From JAVEDQ01 sp963783105 (lineage in GTDB: Bacteria; Actinomycetota; Actinomycetes; Frankiales; Frankiaceae): a stretch of DNA of 64,000 nt. A model generated the notes under the pieces. It did no database searches. It had not been told where the DNA came from and worked only from the letters and a program-made list of their open reading frames with translations. The stretch is taken from the NCBI GenBank assembly GCA_963783105.1, contig CAWAMI010000004.1, forward strand, positions 378,992-442,991, read 5' to 3'. A program made the position numbers and the translations under genes. Shown here in pieces: positions 7,530 through 15,493 of the stretch; position 1 is the first letter of the stretch, and each line of letters opens with the position of its first letter.

Positions 7530-7958
7530 ATGCAGCAGAGCGCAATCACGACAACGCCCAGGTCAAGCGGCCTGTACGACGTCCTCGAGTTGATTCTCGA
7601 CAAGGGACTCGTCATCGACGCCTACGTCCGGGTTTCCCTTGTCGGCATCGAGTTATTGACGATCGACGCACGCATCGTGATCGCCAGCGTCGACACCTAT
7701 CTGCGGTTCGCGGAAGCGGTGAATCGCCTGGATCTCGCTCAGAGCGGCAACTCGCAGACGCTGCCCGAGGTGCTCGGGGACGTCACCGAGAAAGGCGCCC
7801 AGGGCAAGTCCAAGGGTGCCCTCAGCGGCGCTGCCGAGGCCATCTCCGACGCCTTCTCCTCCGGTCGGGACGACAACGGCGACGAGGACCGCCCGCGGCG
7901 CCGCTCGACGTCGTCGTCACGCGAGAAGCAGCCGGCGCGCCGTAGCCGCGAGAGCTGA
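7530..7958 (+). CDS. gvpA: Major gas vesicle shell protein GvpA
   Basis: A 142-residue protein. Residues 14-65 are the highly conserved GvpA core: LYDVLELILDKGLVIDAYVR, VSLVGIELLTIDARIVIASV, then DTYLRFAEAVNRLD. GvpA polymerises into the ribs of the gas-vesicle wall. Unlike the 70-80 residue GvpA of cyanobacteria, this one has a hydrophilic Ser/Arg/Asp-rich tail of about 70 residues, a form seen in some actinomycetes. The ATG at 7530 is directly preceded by an overlapping in-frame GTG (7527); no strong ribosome-binding site is visible. It heads the second block, five bases before gvpF. Confidence 0.9.
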   Translation: MQQSAITTTPRSSGLYDVLELILDKGLVIDAYVRVSLVGIELLTIDARIVIASVDTYLRFAEAVNRLDLAQSGNSQTLPEVLGDVTEKGAQGKSKGALSGAAEAISDAFSSGRDDNGDEDRPRRRSTSSSREKQPARRSRES

Positions 7959-7963
7959 CCGCG

Positions 7964-8800
7964 ATGCCGCTGTACGTCTACGCGCTCGTCGACGGAAAGC
8001 ATCCGGACCCCGTCGAGCTGACCGGCGTCGCGGACGAGCCGGTGCGTCTGTTCCGCGACGGGGACCTGGCCGTCGCCGTGAGCGCCGCACCCGATCCGTT
8101 GGTCGGTCGTCGCCGGGACCTGCTGGCGCACTCGGCCACGGTGGAGGCGCTGTGGGCGGACGGATCCGTTCTCCCGATGCGCTTCGGGATGGTCGCTCCG
8201 GACGAGGACGCGCTGCGGCGGGACGTGCTCGCCGACCCGGACGGACGGCTGCGGCAGCGGCTGGACGCCCTGCGGAACCAGAGCGAGATCACGGTCAAGG
8301 TGTGGCACCAGGAGGACGCGGTGCTGCGCGAGGTGGTCGCCGAGGACCGTACGGTCGCCGACCTGCAAGCCCGCGCCCGCCGGTCGGGGGCCTACGCCGA
8401 CCAGATCCGGCTCGGGGAACGCGTTGCGGCCGCGGTGTCGGAGAAGGCGGGTGCCGACGCCGACCGACTGCTTCGGGACCTGACTCCGCTCGCGGCCGCG
8501 TCGGTTCCCGGCCCGCCCGTCGACGGGGCGCTGCTCAACGTCGCCTTCCTCGTCGAGTCCGGCCAGGCCGACGCATTCCTCGCGGCAGTGGACCAGCGGC
8601 TGCGGACCGAGCGGGACCGACTGAGCGTCCGCGTCGCCGGCCCGCTCCCGCCCTACAGCTTCGTCGAGTCCGAGGCGGCTCCGACCGAGGCATCCGCGGA
8701 CAGCGTGCGCCGACGCACGGCCCGTACGCGGACCGGTCGCTCCGGCCCCGCGGACGGCGTGCCGGCAGGGGCCGGGCCGAGCCGGCGGGCGCGGTCCTGA
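7964..8800 (+). CDS. gvpF: Gas vesicle protein GvpF (GvpL/GvpF family)
   Basis: A 278-residue GvpF/L member: start motif PLYVYALVDGKHPDP, then LPMRFGMVAPDEDAL (about residues 68-82), a central ITVKVWHQEDAVLREVV region, and the end motif VAGPLPPYSFVE. GvpF contacts GvpA and is needed early in vesicle assembly. It lies five bases after gvpA and its stop overlaps gvpG (TGATG). Being next to gvpA and gvpG, it is the best candidate for the true GvpF among three paralogues. Confidence 0.88.
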   Translation: MPLYVYALVDGKHPDPVELTGVADEPVRLFRDGDLAVAVSAAPDPLVGRRRDLLAHSATVEALWADGSVLPMRFGMVAPDEDALRRDVLADPDGRLRQRLDALRNQSEITVKVWHQEDAVLREVVAEDRTVADLQARARRSGAYADQIRLGERVAAAVSEKAGADADRLLRDLTPLAAASVPGPPVDGALLNVAFLVESGQADAFLAAVDQRLRTERDRLSVRVAGPLPPYSFVESEAAPTEASADSVRRRTARTRTGRSGPADGVPAGAGPSRRARS

Positions 8801-9036
8801 TGGGTCTGCTCGGGCGCCTGCTCACGCTGCCGCTCGAACCGGTGCGCGGCGTCGCCTGGGTGGCCGAGACCGTCCAGGACGCCGCCCAGCAGGAGTACTA
8901 CGACGAAGGCCGGATCCGGCGCGAACTGCTGGATCTGGAAGCCGACCTCGAAGCCGGCCGCATCACCGAGCAGGAGTACGAAGCGGCCGAGGACGAGCTC
9001 GTCACCAGATTGCTCGAAGCACAGAAGCGTGCTTGA
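8800..9036 (+). CDS. gvpG: Gas vesicle protein GvpG
   Basis: A 78-residue, mostly helical protein: MGLLGRLLTLPLEPVRGVAW, then VQDAAQQEYYDEGRIRREL and LEAGRITEQEYEAAEDELV. This is the normal GvpG size and pattern, including the hydrophobic start and the acidic EYE helix. GvpG helps GvpF and GvpA interact during assembly. The ATG overlaps the gvpF stop (TGATG), so translation is coupled. Confidence 0.87.
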   Translation: MGLLGRLLTLPLEPVRGVAWVAETVQDAAQQEYYDEGRIRRELLDLEADLEAGRITEQEYEAAEDELVTRLLEAQKRA

Positions 9037-9122
9037 ACCACCTCGCTCGGGCTGATCCGAGCGAGTCCGTGGCGGCGTCCCCCAGCCGCCGTTATCGATC
9101 GCCACGAGAGGTAGGTGCGATC

Positions 9123-9998
9123 ATGAATCAAGCAGTCAAGGTCGGCATGGGAGTGGGCGGCGGTTACGCCCTCGGCCGGCGCAAGAAGATGAAGCTGGCC
9201 ATCGGGCTCGGCGCGTGGTTGCTCGGCAAGCGCATCCGGCTCGACCCGCAGGCGCTGCTCGTCGAGGGCATGCAGAAGCTCGCCCAGAACCCGGACATCA
9301 TGAAGCTGTCCGACGAGGTGCGCGGGCAGCTGTTCCAAGCCGCCCGGGCCGCGGCCACGAAGGGCCTCACCGACCAGCTGAACATGCTGACCGAGACCCT
9401 CAACAAGCAGGCCGAGTCGGTCCGTCAAGGTGCCGAAGAGGGTCAGAAGGCGATCGAGGAGACCGGCGAGGTCGCGGGTGACACGCTCGAAGGTGCCGGC
9501 GACACGATCGACGGAACGGTCGAGGGCGTGGGCGACACGGTCGGCGGTCTGACCGGCGGCGCACCCGACGAGGACGAGGACGTCCGGGACGAGGACGAGT
9601 CGGACGAGCCGCGGGCCGAGGAGGAGTCGGAGCAGCCGCGGGACGAGGACGCGGAGGACGAGGGTTCGGGTCAGGAAGACGTCGGGCTCGAGACCCGCGG
9701 TCGCAGGACCGGTTCGTCACGGAGCAGCAGCGGTACGGGCAAGCGTGCCGCTACCGCGCGGAGCGGCAGCAACGGCTCGACCGCGAGCGGGCGCAAGCCA
9801 CGTTCCGGCGCTACGTCGTCGCGCAGCGGCGGGGAGTCCCCGCGCACCGCGAAGAAGAGCGCGACCCGGTCGTCCCGCGCGAAGTCGTCGGACGACGACG
9901 CCCCCCGCCGACGTCGGGCCGAACGCCCGGCCGGCCCGTCCGACGGCGACGACGAGCGGCCGCGCCGGTCCCGCCGGACCGCCGCCGCCCAGCGCTGA
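9123..9998 (+). CDS. gvpY: GvpY-like gas-vesicle-locus protein with charged tail
   Basis: A 291-residue protein. The start (MNQAVKVGMGVGGGYALGRR, then KKMKLAIGLGAWLLGKRI) holds a short amphipathic or membrane-associating segment with a Gly motif; residues 40-150 are helical (DEVRGQLFQAARAAATKGL), followed by a Thr/Gly repeat (GAGDTIDGTVEGVGDTVGGL), an acidic stretch (about 155-190) and a long Ser/Arg/Thr-rich basic tail. It matches the position and shape of gvpY in Streptomyces-type clusters; the biochemical role is unknown. The ATG at 9123 follows gagaggtag. Confidence 0.68.
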   Translation: MNQAVKVGMGVGGGYALGRRKKMKLAIGLGAWLLGKRIRLDPQALLVEGMQKLAQNPDIMKLSDEVRGQLFQAARAAATKGLTDQLNMLTETLNKQAESVRQGAEEGQKAIEETGEVAGDTLEGAGDTIDGTVEGVGDTVGGLTGGAPDEDEDVRDEDESDEPRAEEESEQPRDEDAEDEGSGQEDVGLETRGRRTGSSRSSSGTGKRAATARSGSNGSTASGRKPRSGATSSRSGGESPRTAKKSATRSSRAKSSDDDAPRRRRAERPAGPSDGDDERPRRSRRTAAAQR

Positions 9999-10023
9999 CC
10001 CCCAGAGAGAGACCTGATAGCTC

Positions 10024-11226
10024 ATGGCAACAGGAACCCAGTCCAAGTCGACGTCGCTGTCGGACATGTGGAGCGGCGTCCAGAATGCGGCGAGCAAGAA
10101 CTCGGCGACCGAGAAGCTGCTCGGCGCCGCGCAGAACTTCGTCGGAGCCCAGGCCCAGAAGGCGATGACCTCGGTCGGTGAGAAGGCCGGCACTCTGACC
10201 CAGAAGCTGACCGACTTCAGCGAGGGCAACAGCGAAGGCATGGGTGGCCTGCTCGGCAAGGGCGCGGAGAAGGTCGCCGAGGGCGACGACCCGGGCAAGG
10301 CGATGGTCAAGGCCGGAGGCGAGCAGCTCAAGGACAAGGTCAAGAACGTCTTCTCCCGCGGCAAAGGCAGCGGGACCCCGAAGGTCATCAACATCATCGA
10401 GGACATCAACGTCGGTGTGCCGGTCCGGGTCGCCTACGACCAGTGGACGCAGTGGCAGGAGTTCTCGAAGTTCATGAAGGGCGTCCAGAGCGTCGAGGCG
10501 ACCGAGGAGACCAAGTCGAACTGGCGCGCCAAGATCGCGTTCTCGACGCGGAGCTGGGAGGCCACGGTCACCGAGGCGATCCCCGACCAGCGGATCGCCT
10601 GGACCTCGGAGGGTCAGAAGGGCAGCACGAAGGGTGTCATCACCTTCCACCCGCTCGGCGACAACCTGACCAAGGTGCTGCTCGTCATCGAGTACTACCC
10701 CCAGGGGTTCTTCGAGAAGACGGGCAACATCTGGCGGGCCGTCGGTCGGCGCGCACGCCTCGACCTCAAGCACTACCGGCGCTTCGTCATGACCCAGGGC
10801 GAGGCATCCGATTCCTGGCGGGCCGAGGTGCGCGAGGGCGAGATCGTCCGGACCCACGACGAGGTCGTGGAGGAGGAGGAGCGTCAGCGCGACGAGCAGG
10901 ACCAGGGCGGCGAGCAGGACGAGCGCGCCGAGCAGGAGGAGCGCGACGAGTTCGACGACGAGCCGGAGGACGTCGAGGACGAGTACGACGAGCCCGAGGA
11001 CGTCGAGGACGAGTTCGACGACGAGCCGGAGGACGTCGAGGACGAGTTCGACGACGAAGCCGACGCAGACGAACCCGAGGACGTCGAGGACGAGTTCGAC
11101 GACGAGCCGGAGGACGTCGAGGACGAGGCGGAGCCGGAGGACGCCGAACCGGAGCCCGAGCCGGCCCAGGGCCGCCGGGGTCGAAGCCGGCGCGGCGGAC
11201 GTCGACGGGAGCCGGTCAACGCCTGA
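10024..11226 (+). CDS. gvpZ: GvpZ-like SRPBCC-domain protein with acidic repeat tail
   Basis: A 400-residue protein. Residues 1-115 are Lys/Gly/Ala-rich helices; residues 120-260 form an SRPBCC (polyketide cyclase/START-like) domain with IEDINVGVPVRVAYDQWTQW, RSWEATVTEAIPDQRIAWTS and a closing RRARLDLKHYRRFV helix. From about residue 280 the chain becomes an acidic repeat in which PEDVEDE occurs five times, separated by EFDDE/EYDE, ending in a short basic tail. The SRPBCC gene after gvpY fits gvpZ of actinomycete clusters. The acidic repeats may bind cations or the vesicle surface (inference). Confidence 0.68.
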   Translation: MATGTQSKSTSLSDMWSGVQNAASKNSATEKLLGAAQNFVGAQAQKAMTSVGEKAGTLTQKLTDFSEGNSEGMGGLLGKGAEKVAEGDDPGKAMVKAGGEQLKDKVKNVFSRGKGSGTPKVINIIEDINVGVPVRVAYDQWTQWQEFSKFMKGVQSVEATEETKSNWRAKIAFSTRSWEATVTEAIPDQRIAWTSEGQKGSTKGVITFHPLGDNLTKVLLVIEYYPQGFFEKTGNIWRAVGRRARLDLKHYRRFVMTQGEASDSWRAEVREGEIVRTHDEVVEEEERQRDEQDQGGEQDERAEQEERDEFDDEPEDVEDEYDEPEDVEDEFDDEPEDVEDEFDDEADADEPEDVEDEFDDEPEDVEDEAEPEDAEPEPEPAQGRRGRSRRGGRRREPVNA

Positions 11227-11245
11227 CGCGGGAACGCGTTGATCA

Positions 11246-11315
11246 GCCGTGGGTGGTGAGGTGACCCGGATTCGCCGGCGGAGCGGTCCGCGAGGGTCAT
11301 CACACCGCCCACGGC
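11246..11315. terminator. Imperfect long inverted repeat between gvpZ and serB
   Basis: A 22-base left arm (11246-11267, gccgtgggtggtgag...) pairs with 11294-11315 with four mismatches, some of them G-U tolerant, around a 26-base loop. It lies between two convergent genes, so it is best read as a bidirectional terminator. Confidence 0.5.
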
Positions 11316-11346
11316 CGATCGTCGCGCCGGTCTCCGGCGGGTCGGC

Positions 11347-12558
11347 CTAGCGCTCGGCCAGGATCCCGTCCGCCTCGTCGGCGGCCTCGACCTCGTCGCG
11401 CGGGACTCCCAGCAGGAACAGCAGGGCGTCCAGGAACGGGACGTTGACCGATGCCGGCGCAGCGGCCCGCACCGCCGGCTTGGCGTTGAAGGCCACGCCG
11501 AGCCCGGCGACGGCGATCATGTCCAGGTCGTTGGCGCCGTCGCCCACCGCGACCGTCTGCGGCAGCGGGACGCCGGCCTGCTCCGCGAACCGGCGCAGCG
11601 CCTCGGCCTTGCCCGCGCGGTCGACGATCGGCCCGAGCAGGCGCCCGGTCAGTCGTCCGTCGGCGACCTCGAGGAGGTTGGCGGCCGCGAAGTCGAGCCC
11701 GAGGCCGGCGGCGAGGGGTTCGACGATCTGCGAGAAGCCTCCCGAGACAAGTCCGATGCTGCACCCCATCCGGCGGAGCGTGCGGAGCAGCGTCGCGGCA
11801 CCCGGGGTCAGAACCATGCGCGAACGGACCTCGTCCAGCGCCTCGACGGGTAGACCGGCCAGCAGTTCGACCCGGGCCCGGAGGCTTGCCGCGAACTCCA
11901 GCTCCCCGCGCATGGCCGCGGCGGTCACCTTCGCCACCTGGTCGCCGACGCCCGCCAGGGCGGCGAGTTCGTCGACCACCTCACCCTGCACCAGCGTCGA
12001 GTCGACGTCGAAGACGACCAGCCGCTTGCCGCGACGCACCAGCCCGGCGGGCTGGACCGCGAGGTCCACGCCGGAGTCGGCGGCGACGGCGGCGAGCTTC
12101 TCCCGCAACGGGCCCGGATCGCCGCCGCTGATCGTCAGCTCGTAGGCGGTGACGGGGTAGCTCGCCAGCAGCTCGATCCGTTCGATGTTGCTCGAACAGG
12201 AGGCCAGCGCGTCGGCGACGGCGGCGAACGTCCCGGCGCCGACCGAGGGTGCCAGCAGGGTGACATGCTGACGGCCCGGCCCGGCGGAGGAGTCGCAGTC
12301 GTCGTCCGGCGGGGCGACGGCGACGTCGAGGTCGACGTCGAGCTCGGCGGCGACGCGGGCCAGCTCGTCCCGCAGCGGCCCGGATGCGCCGGCGTCGGCG
12401 TCCGGGGTGTCCACCCGGATGCCGAGCAGCAGAGCTCCTCGGACGGTCACCTGCTCGATGTCGACGAGCACCGCGCCGTGCCGGGAGAGCGAGGCGCAGA
12501 GGGCGGCGGTGACGCCGGGGTGATCCGGTCCGCGGACGGTCAGCAGCAGGCGTGGCAC
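11347..12558 (-). CDS. serB: Phosphoserine phosphatase SerB
   Basis: A 403-residue HAD-superfamily enzyme that dephosphorylates phosphoserine, the last step of serine synthesis. Two N-terminal ACT-like domains (residues 1-80 and 95-170) precede the catalytic core, as in mycobacterial SerB2. HAD motif I is VVFDVDSTLVQGE (D184 nucleophile, D186 acid/base), motif II includes GLVSGGFS, and motif III/IV is VGDGANDLDM near residue 345. The length fits the actinobacterial two-ACT form. It converges with gvpZ and is unrelated in function to the gas-vesicle genes. Confidence 0.93.
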   Translation of the reverse strand: MPRLLLTVRGPDHPGVTAALCASLSRHGAVLVDIEQVTVRGALLLGIRVDTPDADAGASGPLRDELARVAAELDVDLDVAVAPPDDDCDSSAGPGRQHVTLLAPSVGAGTFAAVADALASCSSNIERIELLASYPVTAYELTISGGDPGPLREKLAAVAADSGVDLAVQPAGLVRRGKRLVVFDVDSTLVQGEVVDELAALAGVGDQVAKVTAAAMRGELEFAASLRARVELLAGLPVEALDEVRSRMVLTPGAATLLRTLRRMGCSIGLVSGGFSQIVEPLAAGLGLDFAAANLLEVADGRLTGRLLGPIVDRAGKAEALRRFAEQAGVPLPQTVAVGDGANDLDMIAVAGLGVAFNAKPAVRAAAPASVNVPFLDALLFLLGVPRDEVEAADEADGILAER

Positions 12559-12646
12559 CGCATCACGGTATGCGGACGGGCATCGCCTTCTGGTCTCAGG
12601 AGACGCCGACGCTAGTCCCAGGACACTCCGACGGCGCTCGAGCAGC

Positions 12647-13108
12647 TCACGCCTCGTCCTCGGTGTCGACGACGATCACCTCGGCTTCGGTGATGTGCCG
12701 GTTGATGCCCTCCGGGACCGAGCCGGTGAGCCGCCCGGCCAGACCGCGGCGGCCGACGTTGCCGACGACCACGTAGTCCGCGCCGCGGTCGGAGGAGACG
12801 CGACCGAGCACCTCGAGGGGCTCGCCCTTGCCGGTCTCGGTCTCGACCTCCACCTCAGCCGCGGCCTTGGCCTTCTCCTCCGCCTCACGCAGCGCGGCCT
12901 CGGCCGGGTTCGATCCCCGGAACTGGTAGGCCATGTCGCCCATCTCGTCCTCGGCCGCCTTCTGGTCGTGATGGCTCGGCTCGAGGTAGGCGCTCACGAT
13001 CAGCAGCGAGCCGCCCTTGTCGGCGGCCAGTCGGGCGGCCCTCTCCACGGCGCGGAATGAGGTGTAGGAGCCGTCGGTGCCGACGAGGACGAGCGGTCCG
13101 GAACTCAC
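12647..13108 (-). CDS. Universal stress protein (UspA family)
   Basis: A 153-residue single Usp domain. It has LVLVGTDGSYTSFRAVERAA at residues 6-25, a variable middle that is unusually Glu/Lys-rich, and the nucleotide-binding end ADYVVVGNVGRRGLAGRLTGS followed by ITEAEVIVVDT. The G-x2-G-x9-G(S/T) ATP-binding pattern is recognisable, with VGNVGRRGLAGRLTGSVP. Such proteins bind ATP or AMP and tune stress survival. It stands alone, with serB downstream on the same strand 88 bp away. Confidence 0.85.
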   Translation of the reverse strand: MSSGPLVLVGTDGSYTSFRAVERAARLAADKGGSLLIVSAYLEPSHHDQKAAEDEMGDMAYQFRGSNPAEAALREAEEKAKAAAEVEVETETGKGEPLEVLGRVSSDRGADYVVVGNVGRRGLAGRLTGSVPEGINRHITEAEVIVVDTEDEA

Positions 13109-13206
13109 GAGGCCTCCTGGGCGGTGGGATGGTGGCGGCTTGGAGTGATCTTCTCCCTCTCTGGCGCAGATCCTGCCATCGACGTTGTTGCATCGCGCAC
13201 ACCCCT

Positions 13207-13245
13207 CGACAGCACCAGCGGTCCGGGTGACCGCTGGTGCTGTCG
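13207..13245 (-). terminator. Strong 17-bp hairpin terminator after the GT39 gene
   Basis: Perfect 17-bp arms (13207-13223 starting cgacagcaccagcgg, and 13229-13245) enclose a 5-base loop. It lies 15 bp beyond the stop of the leftward membrane glycosyltransferase and about 100 bp upstream of the usp start. It is a typical actinomycete terminator without a T-run. Confidence 0.8.
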
Positions 13246-13259
13246 GCCTGCGGGCGGGG

Positions 13260-15419
13260 TCAGCTCGCGGGCTGGGTCAGGTCGTAGACGGTCGTCCCGC
13301 CGACGGTCCTTGCCGGGTAGGTCGACGCCACCCAGGACGCGATCTCCGAGCTGCTGTTGCTGCCGCCTCTCGACGGGCTACCCCCCATGCCGCCGGCGAC
13401 GAAGTAGTGGATCTTGCCCTCGGCCACGTACTGCTGGAACTGGGCGAGGCTGGGGGAGGGGTCGCTCCCGTTGAACCCGCCGATGGCCATCACGGGCAGT
13501 CCGCTGGCGAGCTGATAGCCCGAGGCGGAGTTCGAGCCGACCGCGGCCGCCGCCCAGGTGTAGGAGTCGGCGTCCTGCTGGAGCAGGCTGACCATCTCCG
13601 AACTCGGGGTGCTGCCCTGGAGCAGGCCGCCGGCGCCGCCCGGCCCACCGAAGGCACCCGTGCCCTGCTGGCCCGTGCCCTGCTGGCCCGTGCCCTGACC
13701 CGGGAGCGCGAAGCCCGGAGGAATGCCCTGGGCCGTGCCGGTCCGGCCACCCTGCGCGCCGGGGCCGAAGCCCTGCCCGCCGCCCGGACCGCCGCCCGGA
13801 CCGCCGCCGGCGCCGCCGCCCGGACCGAATGCGCCACCCGGACCGAATGCGCCACCCGGTCCGGCCGAGACGATCGAGCCGGTCTCGGCCGTGGTCGCGG
13901 TGTCCAGGGAGTAGGCGATCGGTCCGGCGAGCCCGGCGGCGAGGGCGACGACGACCACCACCGCACCGACCGTGCGAGCCAGCTTGGGCAGCGCCAGCGC
14001 CGCCGCGGCCGCGAGGCCGCCGACCAGCACCAGGGCACGGAGCCAGGGCACGAAGTCGGGCGTCCGGTCGAGCAGCACGTACGACCACGCGGCGGTCACC
14101 GACATCGTGATCGCCAGTACCGCCCGGGCGGCGATCTCCGCGCGGCGGCGCCAGGCGACGACCGCACCGATGCCCACCATCCCGGCGACGGCCGGGGCGA
14201 GGGCCACCGTGTAGTACGCGTGGAAGATGCCCTGCATGAAGCTGAAGACGAGGCCGGTGACCAGCAGCCAGCCCGTCCAGATCAGCAGCTCGGCCCGGAC
14301 GCGGTCGGTCCGCGGGGCGCGGCGGGCGAACCACAGCGTCGCACCGGCGAGCAGAAGCGCCGCCGGGAGGAGCCAGGCGATCTGACCGCCGATCTCGCTG
14401 CCGAACAAGCGACCGACGCCGGACTGGCCCCACATGCCGCCGCCGGCACCCCCGGCCGGTCCGCCGCCGCCGACGCTGCCGGTCTCGTCCCCCGTCAGGC
14501 GGCCGAAGCCGTTGTAGCCGAGGGTCAACTCGAGGATGGAGTTGTTCTGCGAGCCGCCGATGTACGGGCGGCTGGAGGCCGGGATCAGCTCGACCAGCGC
14601 GATGTACCAGCCGGCCGAGGTGACCATCGCCAGGCCGCCGATCAGCAGCTGCTTGGCGCGATGGAGCACCGTACGGGGGCCGGCCAGCAGGTACACGGCG
14701 GCCAGGCCCGGCACCACGAGCAGCGCCTGCAGCATCTTCGTCAGGAAGGCGAAGCCGATCAGCACGCCGGTGAGCACCAGCCATCGGGTGCGACCCTGCT
14801 CGACGGCCCGGCCGGTCGCGTAGGCCGCCGCGACGAGCAGCAGCACCAGCAGTGCGTCCGGGTTGTTGAACCGGAACATCAGCGTGGCGACGGGCGTGAC
14901 CGCCAGGACCAGCCCGGCGAGCAGGCCGGCGCTCGGCGTGAACGCACGGCGCACGGAGGCGTAGAGCAGCCCGACCGAGGCGACGCCCATCAACGCCTGC
15001 GGGGCGAGGATCGACCAGGAGTTGACGCCGAACAGGCGGGCCGACAACCCCATCACCCACAGCGCGACCGGCGGCTTGTCGACGGTGATCGAGTTGGCGG
15101 CGTCGGAGGAGCCGAAGAACAGCGCCTTCCAGCTCTGCGAGCCGGCCTGCGCAGCGGCCGAGTAGAAGCTGTTGGCCCATCCGGATGCGGACAGCCCGTA
15201 GAGGTAGAGGGCCGCCGTGGCGACGAGCAGAGCGAGCAAGGACGGCCGCACCCACGACGGGTCGTCGGCGCGCCCGCGGAGCCAGCGCGGCAACCTGCGG
15301 CCGGGCCGGGAGCGCGGGACCGCGGGCTGTGCTCCGGGCGGTGCCGTGAGCCCGGGAGCGGCTCCGGAGTCGCGGGTGTCAGGGCCCCGGGAGTAGCCGG
15401 GCGGAATCGTCGTGGTCAT
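13260..15419 (-). CDS. GT39 (ArnT/PMT-like) membrane mannosyltransferase-like protein
   Basis: A 719-residue polytopic membrane protein. Residues 1-55 are cytosolic and Pro/Arg-rich; then about eleven membrane helices. The first periplasmic loop carries the family sequence NSFYSAAAQAGSQSWKAL and SSDAANSITVDKPPVALWV, where acidic residues of the catalytic loop lie. Residues 515-600 are an extracellular Gly/Pro-rich linker (repeats of GPGGAFGPGG and GTGQQ), followed by a C-terminal globular domain (YTWAAAAVGSNSASGYQLA...YFVAGG). It probably transfers a sugar from a polyprenyl phosphate donor to a cell-envelope acceptor; donor and acceptor are unknown. Confidence 0.82.
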   Translation of the reverse strand: MTTTIPPGYSRGPDTRDSGAAPGLTAPPGAQPAVPRSRPGRRLPRWLRGRADDPSWVRPSLLALLVATAALYLYGLSASGWANSFYSAAAQAGSQSWKALFFGSSDAANSITVDKPPVALWVMGLSARLFGVNSWSILAPQALMGVASVGLLYASVRRAFTPSAGLLAGLVLAVTPVATLMFRFNNPDALLVLLLVAAAYATGRAVEQGRTRWLVLTGVLIGFAFLTKMLQALLVVPGLAAVYLLAGPRTVLHRAKQLLIGGLAMVTSAGWYIALVELIPASSRPYIGGSQNNSILELTLGYNGFGRLTGDETGSVGGGGPAGGAGGGMWGQSGVGRLFGSEIGGQIAWLLPAALLLAGATLWFARRAPRTDRVRAELLIWTGWLLVTGLVFSFMQGIFHAYYTVALAPAVAGMVGIGAVVAWRRRAEIAARAVLAITMSVTAAWSYVLLDRTPDFVPWLRALVLVGGLAAAAALALPKLARTVGAVVVVVALAAGLAGPIAYSLDTATTAETGSIVSAGPGGAFGPGGAFGPGGGAGGGPGGGPGGGQGFGPGAQGGRTGTAQGIPPGFALPGQGTGQQGTGQQGTGAFGGPGGAGGLLQGSTPSSEMVSLLQQDADSYTWAAAAVGSNSASGYQLASGLPVMAIGGFNGSDPSPSLAQFQQYVAEGKIHYFVAGGMGGSPSRGGSNSSSEIASWVASTYPARTVGGTTVYDLTQPAS

Positions 15420-15493
15420 GGCGCAACCCTCGGCGGCCGCGCTGGCACGCTCCTGAGATCAACCTGTGCTCTCCGTGAGAGCCGCCGCAGGGC

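Noticed and set aside
10948..11140. Regular repeats in gvpZ considered as a CRISPR array
   Set aside because: The repeats lie in frame inside a coding sequence and encode PEDVEDE/EFDDE units; spacers are not unique sequences.
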